Shown here piece by piece: positions 1 through 12,119 of a DNA stretch of 64,000 nucleotides (the stretch's first letter is position 1; every line of letters begins with the position of its first letter). The translations under genes were made by a program, and so were the position numbers. The stretch is from Stachybotrys elegans (lineage: Eukaryota > Ascomycota > Sordariomycetes > Hypocreales > Stachybotryaceae). The stretch lies in assembly GCA_020746835.1 (NCBI GenBank), contig JAGPNK010000022.1:62001-126000 (forward strand). Direction: 5' to 3'. The notes below the pieces were generated by a model, which saw nothing but the letters and a program-made list of their open reading frames with translations, was not told the origin of the DNA and searched no databases.

Positions 1-679
1 AATGCACGTCAGCCTTGGCATTGGCTGATAAGGACGCACTGTTTACAGCCTCCTTTACATGGCCTCGACCAACACATTCTTACCACCCCTGCACAGTTTG
101 AGTAGCGAGCTTGCTGCGCCTTCACAGCCTCTCAATAAGATTAAAGAAGGCGGTGTGCTTGTGCTACCAACCGCGTCTCCAGGGGCACTGTAATAACACT
201 TGTCCAAATCATCTGGGTACGACAGCTTCGGTATCGCCAAGATGCTGAGCGCCGCTAGGCTTCTCCATGGCCTGCAGGCTGTCCATGCCAAGGCGCTGAT
301 AGATCTGTAATGTGCATTACACAGGATGGCGCAAGGCTGTGTCGCGGTCTGGATTTTCTTGGCACTCGAACCTCTCGCCATCTTTATCTGTGTGGGCTGG
401 GCTTACAGCTGTGAAGATGCTGGCCGCACCCCTTGCCCATGTTGAATTGTAGAGTATGACGAATAATGTTAAAGTTCAAATAAATTCAGAGCTGCGTAAC
501 CTGAAAGTCTTCTAGATATCCACTGACTCCTAACTTTGCTACCTGGAAATCATCCCTGCCTCGTAGCAGAGCTTTGGGTATCAAGTGCTCCTCCAATCTG
601 CGTTTCCCATCCTCAACCATGAATCAATCTGCGTGTCCCATCCCATTCAACCATGAATTGCCATTGCGTAGACCCGGAA
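1..679. other. no supported gene
   Basis: An open frame of 108 codons lies on the minus strand (55-381), but it has no recognisable domain, no signal peptide and no support from codon pattern. The stretch 10-30 resembles the degenerate repeat units found at 3-8 kb. I see no RNA gene here. Confidence 0.4.
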
Positions 680-1012
680 TTACTGCTGTTGCGGAGACTG
701 TTGCTGGGGCTGTTGAGGCATGGATGCTTCGAACGATGGAAGCGGGATATCGTCCTTCTGGGCATTTTCGGAATACTGCGGCAGAGTGGTTGCAGAGCCG
801 TTGTTTTGCGCCTCACGAGCTCTTCTGCCACGGATTTCCTTCAAGTCTGCATCGACTTTCTTGCGAAGCTTCTTTCGCTGGCAGTGCATCACCCAAGTGA
901 TGACGACGGTGAGCGCGAGGAGCGCCAAGCCGATGGTGAGGCCGATGGCTATGGATCTGGTGGTTGAATCCGTGCGCCGAACAAGATGAGAGGTATTTGA
1001 GACGGGAGCCAT
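680..1012 (-). CDS. small single-pass membrane protein, hypothetical
   Basis: A 110-residue protein. I start it at the ATG at 1012, which lies in a good context (GCCATGG); an in-frame upstream ATG at 1072 would add 20 residues without the look of a signal peptide. Residues 1-18 are short and polar. Residues ~20-43 (SIAIGLTIGLALLALTVVI onward) form one transmembrane helix followed by a basic stop-transfer patch (QRKKLRKK). The cytoplasmic tail carries a TLPQYSE motif, similar to the PY-like motifs (PPxY) of many fungal single-pass proteins, and ends in a Pro/Gln-rich tract. Fungal genomes hold many such unnamed proteins, so I infer a membrane adaptor or arrestin/ubiquitin-ligase client but cannot assign a role. 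It has no intron, and it is the only intact-looking gene before 20.6 kb. Confidence 0.65.
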   Translation of the reverse strand: MAPVSNTSHLVRRTDSTTRSIAIGLTIGLALLALTVVITWVMHCQRKKLRKKVDADLKEIRGRRAREAQNNGSATTLPQYSENAQKDDIPLPSFEASMPQQPQQQSPQQQ

Positions 1013-1072
1013 GGCAATGTATGGCTTGGTGTGGTGATAATAGAGTGTGAGTTGATGTGGTGCGATTTGCAT

Positions 1073-2468
1073 CTTGCTGGTAGGATGCTCGATTCTTTAT
1101 ACTTGGCGGCAAACGCGCTGCGCACTCGACTAGTACATCTTCGTGCCGCATGATGGTTGCTGCATTGTCTAAGCCGCTCTTGGCGGAACCCCCGATTGGC
1201 CCTATCTTCAGCTTATGGTGGCTGTGTCCAATACAATTTGGGGGGAGCAACCAACAACCTCAAAGTCATCGACCGCCAGCAACTGGACGCAGAATACCCT
1301 ACAGCAGGAATATGGCGTCGCCCTTCTTCGTGTGACCCGAGCCAACGTGCCCATCGAACGAGAAGAACAGTCCTCTCTTTGCGCAAGGCGGTCGATGATA
1401 CGTGCATGTCTCCCCCAGATGTATCGGAGAGGGGTAATTTAAGTTTTATGAGCTATTGATACCAGCTGAAGAAAGGTTGGTCTGATGTCAAGATTCTCGC
1501 CGCAGGCCGAAAATTCACAACCCACACGTGATGGACTCATACAATAGCCACTGGAGCATTAAGCTGAACAGCCTTGAGCCATATTGCTATGATCCTAATG
1601 GACTGCAAAGAAGGCAGCCATCATCTTGCTGGCATTCAGCCGCGGCACAGCTATAGCATTAGAGCAAACCGGTAATGTATTGACTTGTCCAAGCCGCAGC
1701 CTCAGCCCAGCTCCTTATCATTCAAAGATCTTTGGCAGCGATTTTGATCTGACGAGCACGCGTTAAAACCTGTAGGAGAGCCACTGCTTGCTTCGGGGTG
1801 AGCTCGGGCACCCAAGACGGTACTCCAGGCAGACCAGGCTGTTCTGCATCAACCAGACAAACAGCATGAATTCTGTCTGAACCAGTCTACCATGATCTCA
1901 AGACCAGCGGCTGGCATTCTACATCTGTAAGCTCGACTCCCAGTCGTTATAGGACACCGTAGGTCTGCCGGTCTGGTAAATGTTTGGAACCTAATCGTTT
2001 CGGTACGATCTCATTCTTGGTGCTTGACGGCGGTCTTCTGGTTGGGTCTGCGAGTGGTGGGAGCCATCTCATTTGGCACGGCCAGGCGAACATATCCCGA
2101 CAAAGCAACAAAACTGCAATGTTCACAGCAAGCCTATGTAACGCCATAGAACCACACCCAAACGATATAGCGTGAAAGATGGGATTTCAAATAGGATTGT
2201 CCGTGCCGAATGAACGAGGATACCATATACATCCGCTGCAAGCCACGAACAGACTTTCCCTGGTCTCCTTCACTCTTGGCGTTGAGGTCTGTCAGGTGTC
2301 TCGTAGGACGAGCTATAGACAACCAGGTTTCCAATATCTCGATTTACTAGATTGTTTTACTCGATGACGAAGCAGTGCTTATCGTTCGATCCAGGCTCAA
2401 CGGGGCGAATTGGAAACCCAGTGCCGTTGATTATGCGGGCTTCGTAAAGAGTCAAACATGATGTGCTT
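1073..2468. other. no supported gene
   Basis: Several 60-100 codon frames overlap on both strands, but none has a recognisable domain or splice structure. The part next to 1012 presumably holds the promoter of the divergent small membrane-protein gene. Confidence 0.4.
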
Positions 2469-2505
2469 GGGATTTCCCGTTCGAGTGCCCCAATGGGATA
2501 CAGAC
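2469..2505 (+). repeat. short retroposon-like repeat, fragment (copy a)
   Basis: Matches the conserved end of the dispersed element described at 23626-23736: GGGATTTCCCGTTCG, then TGCCCCAATGGGATACAGAC. Similarity stops after about 40 bp. Confidence 0.6.
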
Positions 2506-3528
2506 AAAGTCGGACCATGATAGCAAGAGATGATAGTCATTTATACATCAACAAACCGATGACTTGGTCGCCTCCAAGTATTAGAGACCAGGATAATTGC
2601 AATGTCCAGCCACGGTTGAGCCAGTCTGAGGACAGGGACACATCAAGTCAGCAGGTTCATTGAGTTATGAAGTTGAGCTCACTAAATCGGCCCAACGGTT
2701 AGCATGAATCTTCACAACGTTTGCCAGAACCACCGGATGCGTCCTGCGCCAGAACGTGAGGCCCATGGAATTCCTGGGAGTCTGAGAGCTCTGTAAGTTT
2801 GGCGAGGAATGTGCTTCATTTTGACGTCTTCACTGACATTCCCATGCCAAGCCAGATATATACGGCCTGCGCGTATGTTGAATCTGTATGCTTTTCTCGC
2901 CTTCGTTCCGTTAGTTAATGCAGATGGAATCAACCCAGATAGTTAGCGTCCTCTTGTTAATAGCCCTGCCTAGTCGATGTTCTTGCCTTGGAGAGATACG
3001 CCGTCGATATTTACAAGGCCATGATATCGGAGCTTTGATATCGGCATTGGCTTCGCTGGCAACGGCAATAAGGTGGCGGGCCATGAAGCCAACAAGTGAG
3101 CTGGGACTCGCCTTAACCGTGAAGGTTGTGGCGGCCTAGTTGCCTCGATATCAGCGTTCATGACATCGGCTTGGGCTTCGTCGCCTTGATACCAGTATTG
3201 CCCTGGTGAGACGATGGCAGGCGAGGGAATGGGCTGATGTGGGCCTAGCTTGGAACGAGATCGAGGCGGGGGCGTGTGGAATATAGATTCAATGCCCGTG
3301 GCAATAATGAAGTTCAAGTCCGAGGCTTGTGGCTGTTTCCCAGCTACTGTTAGTACCGCCATAGTGTTGGGCCAAACTTTGTCGAGTGGCTGCCAACATA
3401 AGACTGCTGGCTTGCTGCATTCAGCGATTAAATTTGCTACTGCCTTTGGATTTTCAAGCTTGTCAGAGTTGGCTTGTCAATGGAGCGTATTGGCTGCTGC
3501 CAACCTCATGCTATTGCCTTGGTGGGGG

Positions 3529-3574
3529 GTCACTGGTCTGTAATCCATTGGGGCATACGAACAGGAAATCCCAC
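3529..3574 (-). repeat. short retroposon-like repeat, fragment (copy b)
   Basis: Reverse orientation: GTCACTGGTCTGTAATCCAT, then TGGGGCATACGAACAGGAAA and TCCCAC. This is the conserved ~45 bp end of the element. Confidence 0.7.
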
Positions 3575-4330
3575 GTTGGCCTTGGCGGTGAGGGCCATAA
3601 TATCGGCAAGGGTGATGATAGCCAAGCGTTAGCTGGATTCAACCGTGGAGCCGTCGCCATGCCTAAGCAATGTCAACAAGACTGCTTTCCGCAGACGTGA
3701 GGTGATGAGCTTAAGGATCCTCGCTGGTCTGTCCATTGCCCACGTTACCAGGCTGTTAGCGAAGGCATGATATCGGCCGTGAGGCTTTCTGATCTACTGA
3801 TACTGGCCTAGCTTACAGGTCATAGAGTCATAATATCGTAAGTCATGAGGCTAACGAGTGTTAGCTTGCCTAGGCAACGTAGAGACAAATCTACTGGTCT
3901 CAACATTATTCCTCACAATGCAGTCATAAATGACATAAGCTCTATCGCTAGAGCTGGCCTGTGACAGTCGTGCAGGCCCATTGCCAACCTCGTGATGTCA
4001 GCGTTGGTTTATCAGTGCAAGGGCTATGATGTCGGTCAGCATTTGCTACAAAGACATGAGATTGGTGAGGTGACACAGCACTGGCTTTGCTGGCAAGGCC
4101 AACAACGTAAGCTCACAAAACCTTGGAGGCAATATACTCGTGACTTTGTTGCCATTGTTACTAGCGATATCATAATGTCACTCTGGGCTAGAGCCATGAT
4201 CCAGCAAGAGCTAGGTGGCCGATAGGATGAGCTATGCTGGAGCTTGACAACCGTGGAGACAAATTGAATGGTGGATTTATTGCCACAGTATCTGAGCAAT
4301 GTCAAGCAATACTGGTTTCCCTGTCAAGGG

Positions 4331-4467
4331 GTGTGAGATTCCTGTTAGATACAGACCAGCGACTTCGAGGTGGCCCCTCCGACATAAAGATATCAAATCA
4401 ATATGAGACTAGGTTCAGAAAGCTTAAGGCTTATGGCTACGGCGATGCCAATGTCAAAGTTTTCCAG
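4331..4467 (+). repeat. short retroposon-like repeat (copy c, long)
   Basis: Begins GTGTGAGATTCCTG and contains ACAGACCAGCGACTTCGAGG and GATATCAAATCAATATGAGA. It ends in ATGTCAAAGTTTTCCAG, the same distal end as the copy inserted in the PKS (31828-31988). With that copy it defines the longest form, about 140-160 bp. Confidence 0.7.
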
Positions 4468-5497
4468 CCACCGCAATTGGTTAGAAGCTTCCGTTACAAT
4501 ACCGCTGCGGCGGGCATCCGGGGAGGCCCTTGCAGGAGGGTTCCAGAGGCCGAGGGTATCAGAGCTAAAGCGATAAGCTCACGGCATCTCTTCGAACTTA
4601 ACAAGGCTTTATAGGTCGTTGGTCTGTATCGAGGCCATGATATCAACGTTGACGTGAGCTCGCCTATGGCAACCGTGGAGGCAAATTGAATATAGCAATA
4701 GTCGCTATCGGCGTTGGTTCATCGCTGGCGACGCCGTAACAAGCTTGGCACGACTGGAACGATTCTTGCCCGTGGGGGTAAATCGAAGATGCTCCAAGAT
4801 CGCAACTGCATCAGTAGCGAGAGCCATGCCAGAATGGCTGCAAGGCTACACTGGGAGGACGTGAGTGTTGATGCATCGGCTCAATGATTGGGAGGGCTGC
4901 AGTATTGGCTTCAGTACGAGACGTAAGCGTGGTCTAGTATCAGAGAGCCAATTGAATGGCCGGGCGGCCTCATGATCTATAATAGAATCAGTGTTGGATG
5001 AGTTCAGCAACCGTGGAGCTAAACCTATGCCGAGCTGATAGTCATCACAAGCGTTGGCGCTTGCTCTGCATCCATCATGCAAGTGGAATAGTGGTCTACA
5101 AGCGCTAGTAAGTTTGCCTCTGCAACAAGAATGGTGCCTGACAACCGTGTAACCTACTGGTGGCTTCTTTGCCAAAGAAGATGGCCTCCTGACATTGATT
5201 TCGGCGTGACAGAATCGTTGGTGCGGGCCGAGGCAGCGAGTTATCCTGCGTTTAACTTTGGTAGCTCTGGAACGGCTGGTCTGACTAGTCGTCAGAAGAT
5301 GATACTTGAGCGATATTAAATTTAACGGATGTATTCAACGTTCAATTCGTTGAGCGTCGGCTGGCAACCAATGCAACTTCAGGTGGCTTCCTCGTCATGT
5401 AGATGGCGACGATTGCGCATCCTGGTCCACCTTCCTCTGCTGGCCGCCGCTCGTGATGGCATCTCAACTTAAAAGGGACGCCGCGGAAGATAGACAA

Positions 5498-7290
5498 GCG
5501 TCGGCTGAGCACGCTGGCAACCAAAATGATCGGCGCCGGCTTCACTAAGAGACTAGCTAGTTGTATTCTCAGCTGTGACTGCCGCTGCGGAGGCTGCGGT
5601 CAGCGAAGAACAGAATCGCCGCTGTCTCCGTAGCCATGGAAGGAGTCCATCGCGGTCAAGTCGCGCTGATGCTGTGTCGAACTTGGCTGAAGAAGCTGCC
5701 GCCGCTGCTGATAAGGTTGAATTGTAGAAGGCTGTTGTGGCGAAGGTCTCGAGCTAAGGCCAGCGCATGGAGGGATCGCTGACGATGTCTTGAGCCATCG
5801 TGGAAGACTGCCGCTGACAAGTATTAATCCGTACCTGTTAGGGCTGCCGCTTGCCAAGGTCGCCTTGGAAGAAGGCTTCTGGCGAATGTCGGGATCGCTG
5901 CTGAAAGGTCGAGCCATGCTGAAGTCTAGCCCTGGGCAAGGATCAGACTCCACATCGAAATCCAAGCATTGTTGTAGTTGCGGGGAGCCATGTGCGGCAA
6001 CACATTGCTTTTGGTATTTTCAGTGTATGACGATATGCAAGGTACCCGTTGGCTAGAATAGCCACCCTAGACGAACAGTACTGTTGCTAGCGACTGGTCC
6101 TGGAAATGCCCTGGAATTTCGCACCTGAATACACCAGCGTCGTCTGTCGCAATGGTTCGTGATAACTGTTCGGTCAGGAAATCTGATGCCTCCGAACACT
6201 GCACATAACGGTATTGAGTACGCCCTCACACTATTACGCTTTGAGGGGGTATCGAGCTCAACTGCCACCGTTTGTACAAATACCAACAGCTTCACAGCGC
6301 ATCGGATGTGACGCTGTTGATAGGAATTTGATACCTCTGGGCCGATGACGGTGAAAGATGAGATTGATCGACTCCAATGACGGCTACTAAATGTCCCCAA
6401 TTGCGTTGGAGATGCTTAGCGTGTATGTCCGGAGAACGTTCATATAGCTCCACGTACAACAGGCCCAAGGCTGCCGGCCTGTTTAAGGAGGATAGGGTGC
6501 GATGTCTCGAATTGTTAGTACCGCACATTCATCCCATGATAGCAATGGTAGATGTGGATTTTCATGCCCGATACAGATCCCCGACTTCAAGGAGGCCCAT
6601 CTAATAAAGACAATCAGATCAATAGACACTTGGCAAGAAAATATGTAATAGCAATATCAGTGGCATGATTGTAGGACTTTATATACACTTCAATAGCAAG
6701 GTTAAGGAGCTTTCGTCAATGCCGCCGTGGAGACGGCGTCCAGAGAGCTTCGCCGAGCAACCCAGCCGAGGGAAACGGCTTGTCCGGAGGATGATGCGAT
6801 AAAGATTTCGACTGCAGGGCGGATGACTCGATCAAAGTGGAGAGATGCGAGCTGTCGAGCTTCCAACCTGGGGCCTCGCTGTCTAAAGGTACGACCTGTC
6901 AAGGACAACGATATCTTTATCGAAAACGCCTATAAACTTGAATACAACCAAGAACAAGAGGACCCCGACACACGTTCAAATGCTAAGGTCTACCTTGGGG
7001 TATATAGTTGGCGGGAGCTCTGTCATAGGAGTGTCGGCTGGAGCTCCTCTATTCGGGTGGAGGGTCGGTGGCTGTGACTCCAACAATAAAGTGTCTGGTG
7101 CGGGTCGGTGTTACGAGGCTCGCGATATGGGCTTGGCTTCGGCGAGAGTCATCGCAGGTATGAGGCCCATGATAGAAGCGTTGGCTATAGGACCATGACG
7201 CTGATGGATGGCGTCGGCTGGAGCTCAGGTGCGATATCATAATATTGGCTTTAGCTTCATCGCTGACCAGAATATGAAGCCATGAGGCCA
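5498..7290. repeat. segmental duplication, copy A (partner 16933-18760)
   Basis: Collinear with 16933-18760 over about 1.8 kb, with many substitutions and small indels. Shared anchors in order: gcgtcggctg (5498/16933); gactagcta (~5551/~16990); cgtagccatggaag (5628/17130); gccaccctaga (6061/17599); aatttcgcacc versus aatttcgtgcc (~6116/~17624); tatcgagctcaactgcca (6249/~17735); caatgacggctactaa versus catgacggctactgaa (~6371/~17809); cgacttcaaggagg (~6582/~17995); ctgtcgagctt versus gttgtcgagctt (~6850/~18232); aacgcctataa versus acacgcctataa (~6927/~18287). After that both run into R1 units. On the minus strand both copies retain a trace ending in FHGYG (A: DSFHGYGDSGD; B: GLFHGYGHIIGD), hinting that the ancestral segment carried a gene. 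Confidence 0.75.
6554..6629 (+). repeat. short retroposon-like repeat, fragment (copy d)
   Basis: GTGGATTTTCATGCCCGATA, then cagatccccgacttcaagga and aatcagatcaatagacac. It occupies the same place in the segmental duplication as copy g (17980-18030), so it was present before the duplication. Confidence 0.55.
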
Positions 7291-7850
7291 ATACCTGAGC
7301 GTTGGCCTGATAACTATAGAGGCAAATTTCACGGTAGCCTTATTGCTAACTGTATGATATTGGTGTTGGCGGGACTAGGGCCAACGAGATGAGAGTATAG
7401 AGGGATGTTTCATGGCTTATCGCCAATGATACTCCAGCTTACCAGGTTGGTCTGCTGGCCGCTCCCTGTGACGGTGAAGCCTAATGGCATCGGACTGCAT
7501 TCATGGCCTCATTGCCAATCTCATGATATCGACGTTGGCTTTGTTGCTGGCGACACCGACATGAGGGTCGGCTGAAGCTCTGCCTCTGCCCATAGGGGCA
7601 AATTTGATGGTAGTCCCATCGCTGGCCTGATGGTATTTGGCTTCGCCTCTGGTGATGAGCTTCAAGACTGGCAAAGGCCATGACAGGATCGTCGGGTGTA
7701 GAGTTGCAAAGGTCATGACTCCATTGGGGTATATATCGGCTGAAGCTCTACACAGGTATTAACTTGGGTTCGCCGCCAACAAGAGCTAGAGCTATGCTGA
7801 TCTCACGATATCCGCTTGGGTTCATCGCTGGCAAGAGCCACGAAGGACAT
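7000..7850 (+). repeat. block of degenerate dispersed repeat R1
   Basis: R1 units occur near 7107, 7160, 7227, 7345, 7523 and 7796. Associated phrases are atagaggcaaatttcacggt (7308) and ataggggcaaatttgatggt (7591). No coding frame survives. Confidence 0.55.
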
Positions 7851-8224
7851 TTGTCTCTCGTATGCCATCCAGTGCCACACTGCCCAAGAACCTACTTATG
7901 GAGAAAGGCAGCGCCTTTGAGGAGTCGCCCGTTAAAAGCCATGGAATTATTGATCAAGCCACTAGAAGCCAACTTGAAGTCATCAAACATTGATTATATA
8001 TTAGCGGCAGCCTCACCCACATCACCTGCCCAAGCCGCCATATATATGGTTAGCAAAGTGACTCGCCACTCATATTATACATACACCTTACAGCAGAATC
8101 CCCGCAGAGGCCTTATCATGCATTGAAACGCTCAACGCCACAGCAGTATTGTAACAGGCTTCAACCAATTTCAATGGCTGGGACAACTTTGACATTCCAT
8201 TGTCACAAAATTTCTTGCCCAGTG

Positions 8225-8304
8225 TTATCCATTAATTTGATGTCATTTTTATTGTAGGGCCCTCGACGTTGCTGGTCTGTACACACACGATCGGGAAATC
8301 CCAC
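8225..8304 (-). repeat. short retroposon-like repeat (copy e)
   Basis: Reverse orientation: ttatccattaatttgatgtc, then gggccctcgacgttgctggt and cgatcgggaaatcccac. A diverged copy without a recognisable target-site duplication. Confidence 0.6.
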
Positions 8305-8479
8305 ACGAAGCTATGAAGAATCGTCGGGTGGAAGGCCGACGGGAGCCATGGGGCGAACGAGAGCGCACCGGTCTCATGATGTCGGCTTGGCAATTATCTC
8401 CGCTCAGCATAATCAAGTGCCGTGAAGCGTTGAGTACAACAAGCGGAAAGATCCGCGCCTTTGCCAAGCAGCCGCTTAG

Positions 8480-9240
8480 GGACTCTGAAATGGCCGAGCC
8501 TGACCGCCATGATCAGAGGCGTCATACCGTTTGGCCCCATGGTGCTGTTGATGTCCATACTTTCTCAAGAGTTGAGCCAACATAACCTCGGTTATGTATG
8601 TCCCTGTATTGGCTTCCGGAGCCAATATTAACAATGACTGTAGCGTTGTGGTTGTAATTTCTGGACAAAACCATCTTGGCCATTTTCTCGGTCCGGCAGA
8701 CTCAAGAAACTTGACTCGCTCGACTGCGCTTCGCGTGTCGGCGTGAATCATCGAACCCAATGTCGTTGACTACTATCATCCAGTCTATCCCGGTCTGCGC
8801 CCTGGTCAAAGAGAAATTGTGCCACATTCAAGTTACCGCTATAGCCAGTCGTCTCAAATGCTGCTATTCTTGAGGCGCTCCCCGGAGGGTCATAAAGTTT
8901 CCCTGACCAGCATCCAGAATTGCGGCCACAAGAGATCGTCTGATTCTTTCGCGGCTCGCTCTAGCATAGTGGCGCCAGACAGGTCCAGCATCTGTTTTGC
9001 CCCAGCGTCAAGATCCAGATGATTGATGGACCTGGCATTGTCCCCTTTACCAGCTTTGTTTCGAATCCGTCGTCAATCTGAGTGCCAAACACACAATAGA
9101 CCCGTAACCTCACTAGGACGCTGGTGATAGCGGACCTTGAAGTCATTACCAATCTCGAGCACAGCATCCATCGGGCACCGTGCTCGACGCAACCTTGAAT
9201 CTCCATAGTGTGGTCCAAGCTTCTATTCTTGCCCATTTAG
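8480..9240 (-). pseudogene. ankyrin-repeat protein gene relic
   Basis: On the minus strand, ankyrin-type units can be read in different frames. NGMTPLIMAVRLGHF followed by LLGKGADLSA (around 8420-8550) and GNLNVAQFLFDQGADRDRLD (around 8790-8850) fit the ankyrin helix-turn-helix consensus (TPL..A...GH...V..LL..GAD). A weaker unit is VDAVLEIGNDFKV near 9150. The units are separated by frameshifts and stops, so no protein is made from this stretch. Fungal ankyrin proteins of this kind are often C-terminal parts of NLR-like or Clr5-type proteins; which one cannot be told here. Confidence 0.55.
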
Positions 9241-11430
9241 TCTAGCATAATAGAAAAGGGGTCTTATCATGACCGGTTTGCCTTGAATTAGCGGTCTCAA
9301 GGACGTAAGGCGACAGGGTGATGCCTAGAAACCAGTAACATAGACTGTAAGCAAGTTCTAGAGGCGAGGCGAGGGTCGTTTTCCATGAGGTGATATTGTC
9401 ATGAAAGATTGGATCGGCGTTAACATTGAGCAAGAATCCACCGCCGACAGATTTTGGCGAGGACAGCTCGGGCATACTCATACCGCATTCATTAATTGCG
9501 GTCCCTTTGAGAACAGAGCCTTGACCACTAGAACTGTGATTTGATGTTAATCCTGACCTTCAAACGCGCTGATCCAATGTGACGGTGTGACTCGACCAAG
9601 ATCGTGACAATGGGGTCCTTGCCAATCGACAAGCCACTCCTAATGGCGTCTAACCAAACGGACCTGATCGGGAGTTAAAATAACCCAAATACATCTACTG
9701 TCTCATGGTGTTCATGGACAATGGCCTAGAGTATAGCTGGCTGCTTGTAGATATAACGGAGCGCTGAGATCTGTGGCAGACCCTGCAAGCCGTTTTAGCC
9801 TCGGTTCATTACAGACTACCCCAAGATTCTGGTAATCCTGAGGAGGTGAAGGGCCAGTAGACTCTCTGCCTTTGCGGATATTGTTGACCCGGAGGAAGCT
9901 CTTGGTCAGACTATCAAACAATTCAATAAAGACTGTTCGTGCTTTCTCCTGCCCAAGGCTCGCTGATTGATACAGGTAGTCGCAGCCAACTTAAAGCTGT
10001 TTTACTGACTCCTTCAGCTACGCATCGCCCATTAGGAGGCGCCTTACGTCAACGGAGAGTGTTTTGGAATAACAGAGAACCGTCCATTGAAAGGGCGAGA
10101 TACTGAGGTATAAAGCCGAATGTCGATTCTGGTTATTATCAATTCCATCATGTGCTGGTTCACCGGTGCAAGATAATTATACACACAGTTCAGGACTTGC
10201 GAACCTATCAGAGGGAGGAGCTGATTGGGTTTAGGCTTCAAAGTCGGACGACTCAGGCATAATCCCAATGCATGCAAAGTCCTGCCCAAAGAAACCTGCA
10301 CCGGTCCTCCTGTTTCGCCCTCAGGAGTTTTCCAAACATGTTCACATACATCATGGCATTGTCATCAACCTCACGGTTTATGATAGATAGTCTCGGGTGA
10401 CCTCGACCTAGTAACAAGTCGGCTAGATGTATCACAAGATCGCATAAGCTGTATGAACCGGAAGATGGGGGTTCCATGATACCCGGCCAGAGAATTGTGA
10501 GAGAGCGCCGAGTACTGACTGGAATATTTGGACCTTTGTTGTTTGACTGTGCCAGAAGAAGGCAGTTTTCTGTCTGAAGAGCTCACCCTTACTCTGCCAA
10601 ACCAGACAGTAGAAGCCACGGGTGCTATGACCTTTTGACGAGTTCCAAAGAGAATTAGTCGGTCCATATCATGCAGTCTCTTTGGATCTATCTTCAAGCA
10701 GGAATGAAGATATACTTGGGGTTACTGTTTTGAAGTACCCGAGGGCTCAGAGTGTGTTGCTGCTTTCATCTTTCTGACATTCCCCTCCCGCCCGCCAGCA
10801 GAAACATGGGCCAAGTTGACTATGGCAAGCAGCGCTAGGTCAAATTGTAAATGGCCATGTGAGGCAACTGTGTTTCCAGATGGCCTTGACACGACTCTTG
10901 TGGATAAGCATTGCAAGTAGCTTATGAACTGCCCCTCTTGTAGAGGAATCGAGAAGCCAAATCGAAGTTTGATAATGAAATCCCGTGTTGGATGATTGAA
11001 CACAAGCCAGTTCGTATTCCGATGATGCCCACATGAAGCGCTTTGAGCCGGTTCATGGCAATCCCTAGGCGATCGTACATGGAGGCAGCGTGAACTGCTT
11101 GTTGGAATGTCTTGAGGTTGCCGTATTCAGCGTACTCCAGCAACAATGCTGGAACGATGCGAGGCATACCTCGCTTCCTGTGTCATGGTACATGACGGAC
11201 AGCAAGTTTATAATGGTCTTGTGTTTTAACATTGAATGGCTCAAGATCCGGGGTTCCGCGATATCCGCGAAGCAATGTATATTGTACCGCCAGTTGTCTG
11301 ACATGTCCGCCGTTCTTGGATGCTTCACGACGATAGTCTCTATCCTTGAGAATGCCTGTCGCAAGCCATTTGGAAATGAGCGTGACTTGGCCTTGAGGAC
11401 ATCAAGGGAACTGCCTCTAAGATGATTTCT
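9241..11430 (-). other. decayed coding region, perhaps the ankyrin gene continued
   Basis: The minus strand has several 70-100 codon frames, for example 10922-11167 and 11065-11364. Phrases such as LLLEYAEYGNLKTFQQAV and FDLASRFLYKRG resemble diverged ankyrin units. Similarity is too weak and frames too broken to call a gene with confidence. Confidence 0.25.
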
Positions 11431-12119
11431 TCAAATATTGGAAGGTGTTGGTTATGAACGGATGCAGTTCAAGGCTGCTGTCACTTGTCAAGGCAATGTT
11501 CAGAAAGCCGGCGAAGTGAGGACATTGCGACTTCCAAAGCCTGACTGTGTTCTAGACTGACCGACAAGAGCAGTATCATGATCCCGGTTAGGTCTTGGCC
11601 TAAATGCTGAAATGAGGAGTTATCCATGGCTATTTTTGGAGTGATACAGGACAAAATTTCTCTCTTACTGGGGCACTGGTAATTTCAACATATTAATTGC
11701 CTATTGGGCCAGTCGACTCAGCCTCAGCGAAGGGTGATAATGTTGGGACACGCCTGTGTCTCGCTAGCCCGAACCGAAACCCGAGAGTAATACCTGCTGC
11801 CTTGATTTCCACGCTCAGCCGTACAGTCAAGACCTTGGTCAACCCGAATTCAGGCCATTTGTATCGTTTGAAGACCTTGATCCCCTTATTTTGCAAACAG
11901 CTCCAGAGTGCCCAAGGACGCTTCATGTAGCCCGAGTTCTGGCTCTGGTGTTGGAAGGCCTTTGGTATAAGCAGCTATCGTCGACGCCGAGAAATCTTTA
12001 CTTCGCCCCAGTTATTGCTGCGGTGAAGAAAGCCGCGGCCATCCCGTCCCAGACATACGCAGGATACAGAGATTATTTCCAAAGGATCAACGCTGGACTA
12101 GCACTGTAAATCTCTGGCT

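Larger units (their letters stand above)
3010..4740 (+). repeat. block of degenerate dispersed repeat R1
   Basis: Many imperfect copies of a phrase close to ATGATATCGGCNTTGGCTTC, followed by tcgctggcgaggcc and catgaggccaacaag, and of a second phrase close to caaccgtggaggcaaatt (4245-4264, 4668-4687). Examples of the first start near 3024, 3041, 3155 and 4637. Units are roughly 100-200 bp and strongly diverged. Neither strand gives a long open frame, so this looks like an ancient expanded satellite or the ruin of a transposon rather than a gene. Related blocks lie at 7.0-7.8, 13.7-14.5, 16.6-16.8 and 18.4-18.8 kb. Confidence 0.6.

Noticed and set aside
2380..2405. tRNA B-box-like gttcgatcc
   Set aside because: No A box at the proper distance and no cloverleaf can be drawn.
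7764..8126. A 120-codon plus-strand frame
   Set aside because: Starts at TTG inside R1 repeat units; no domain.
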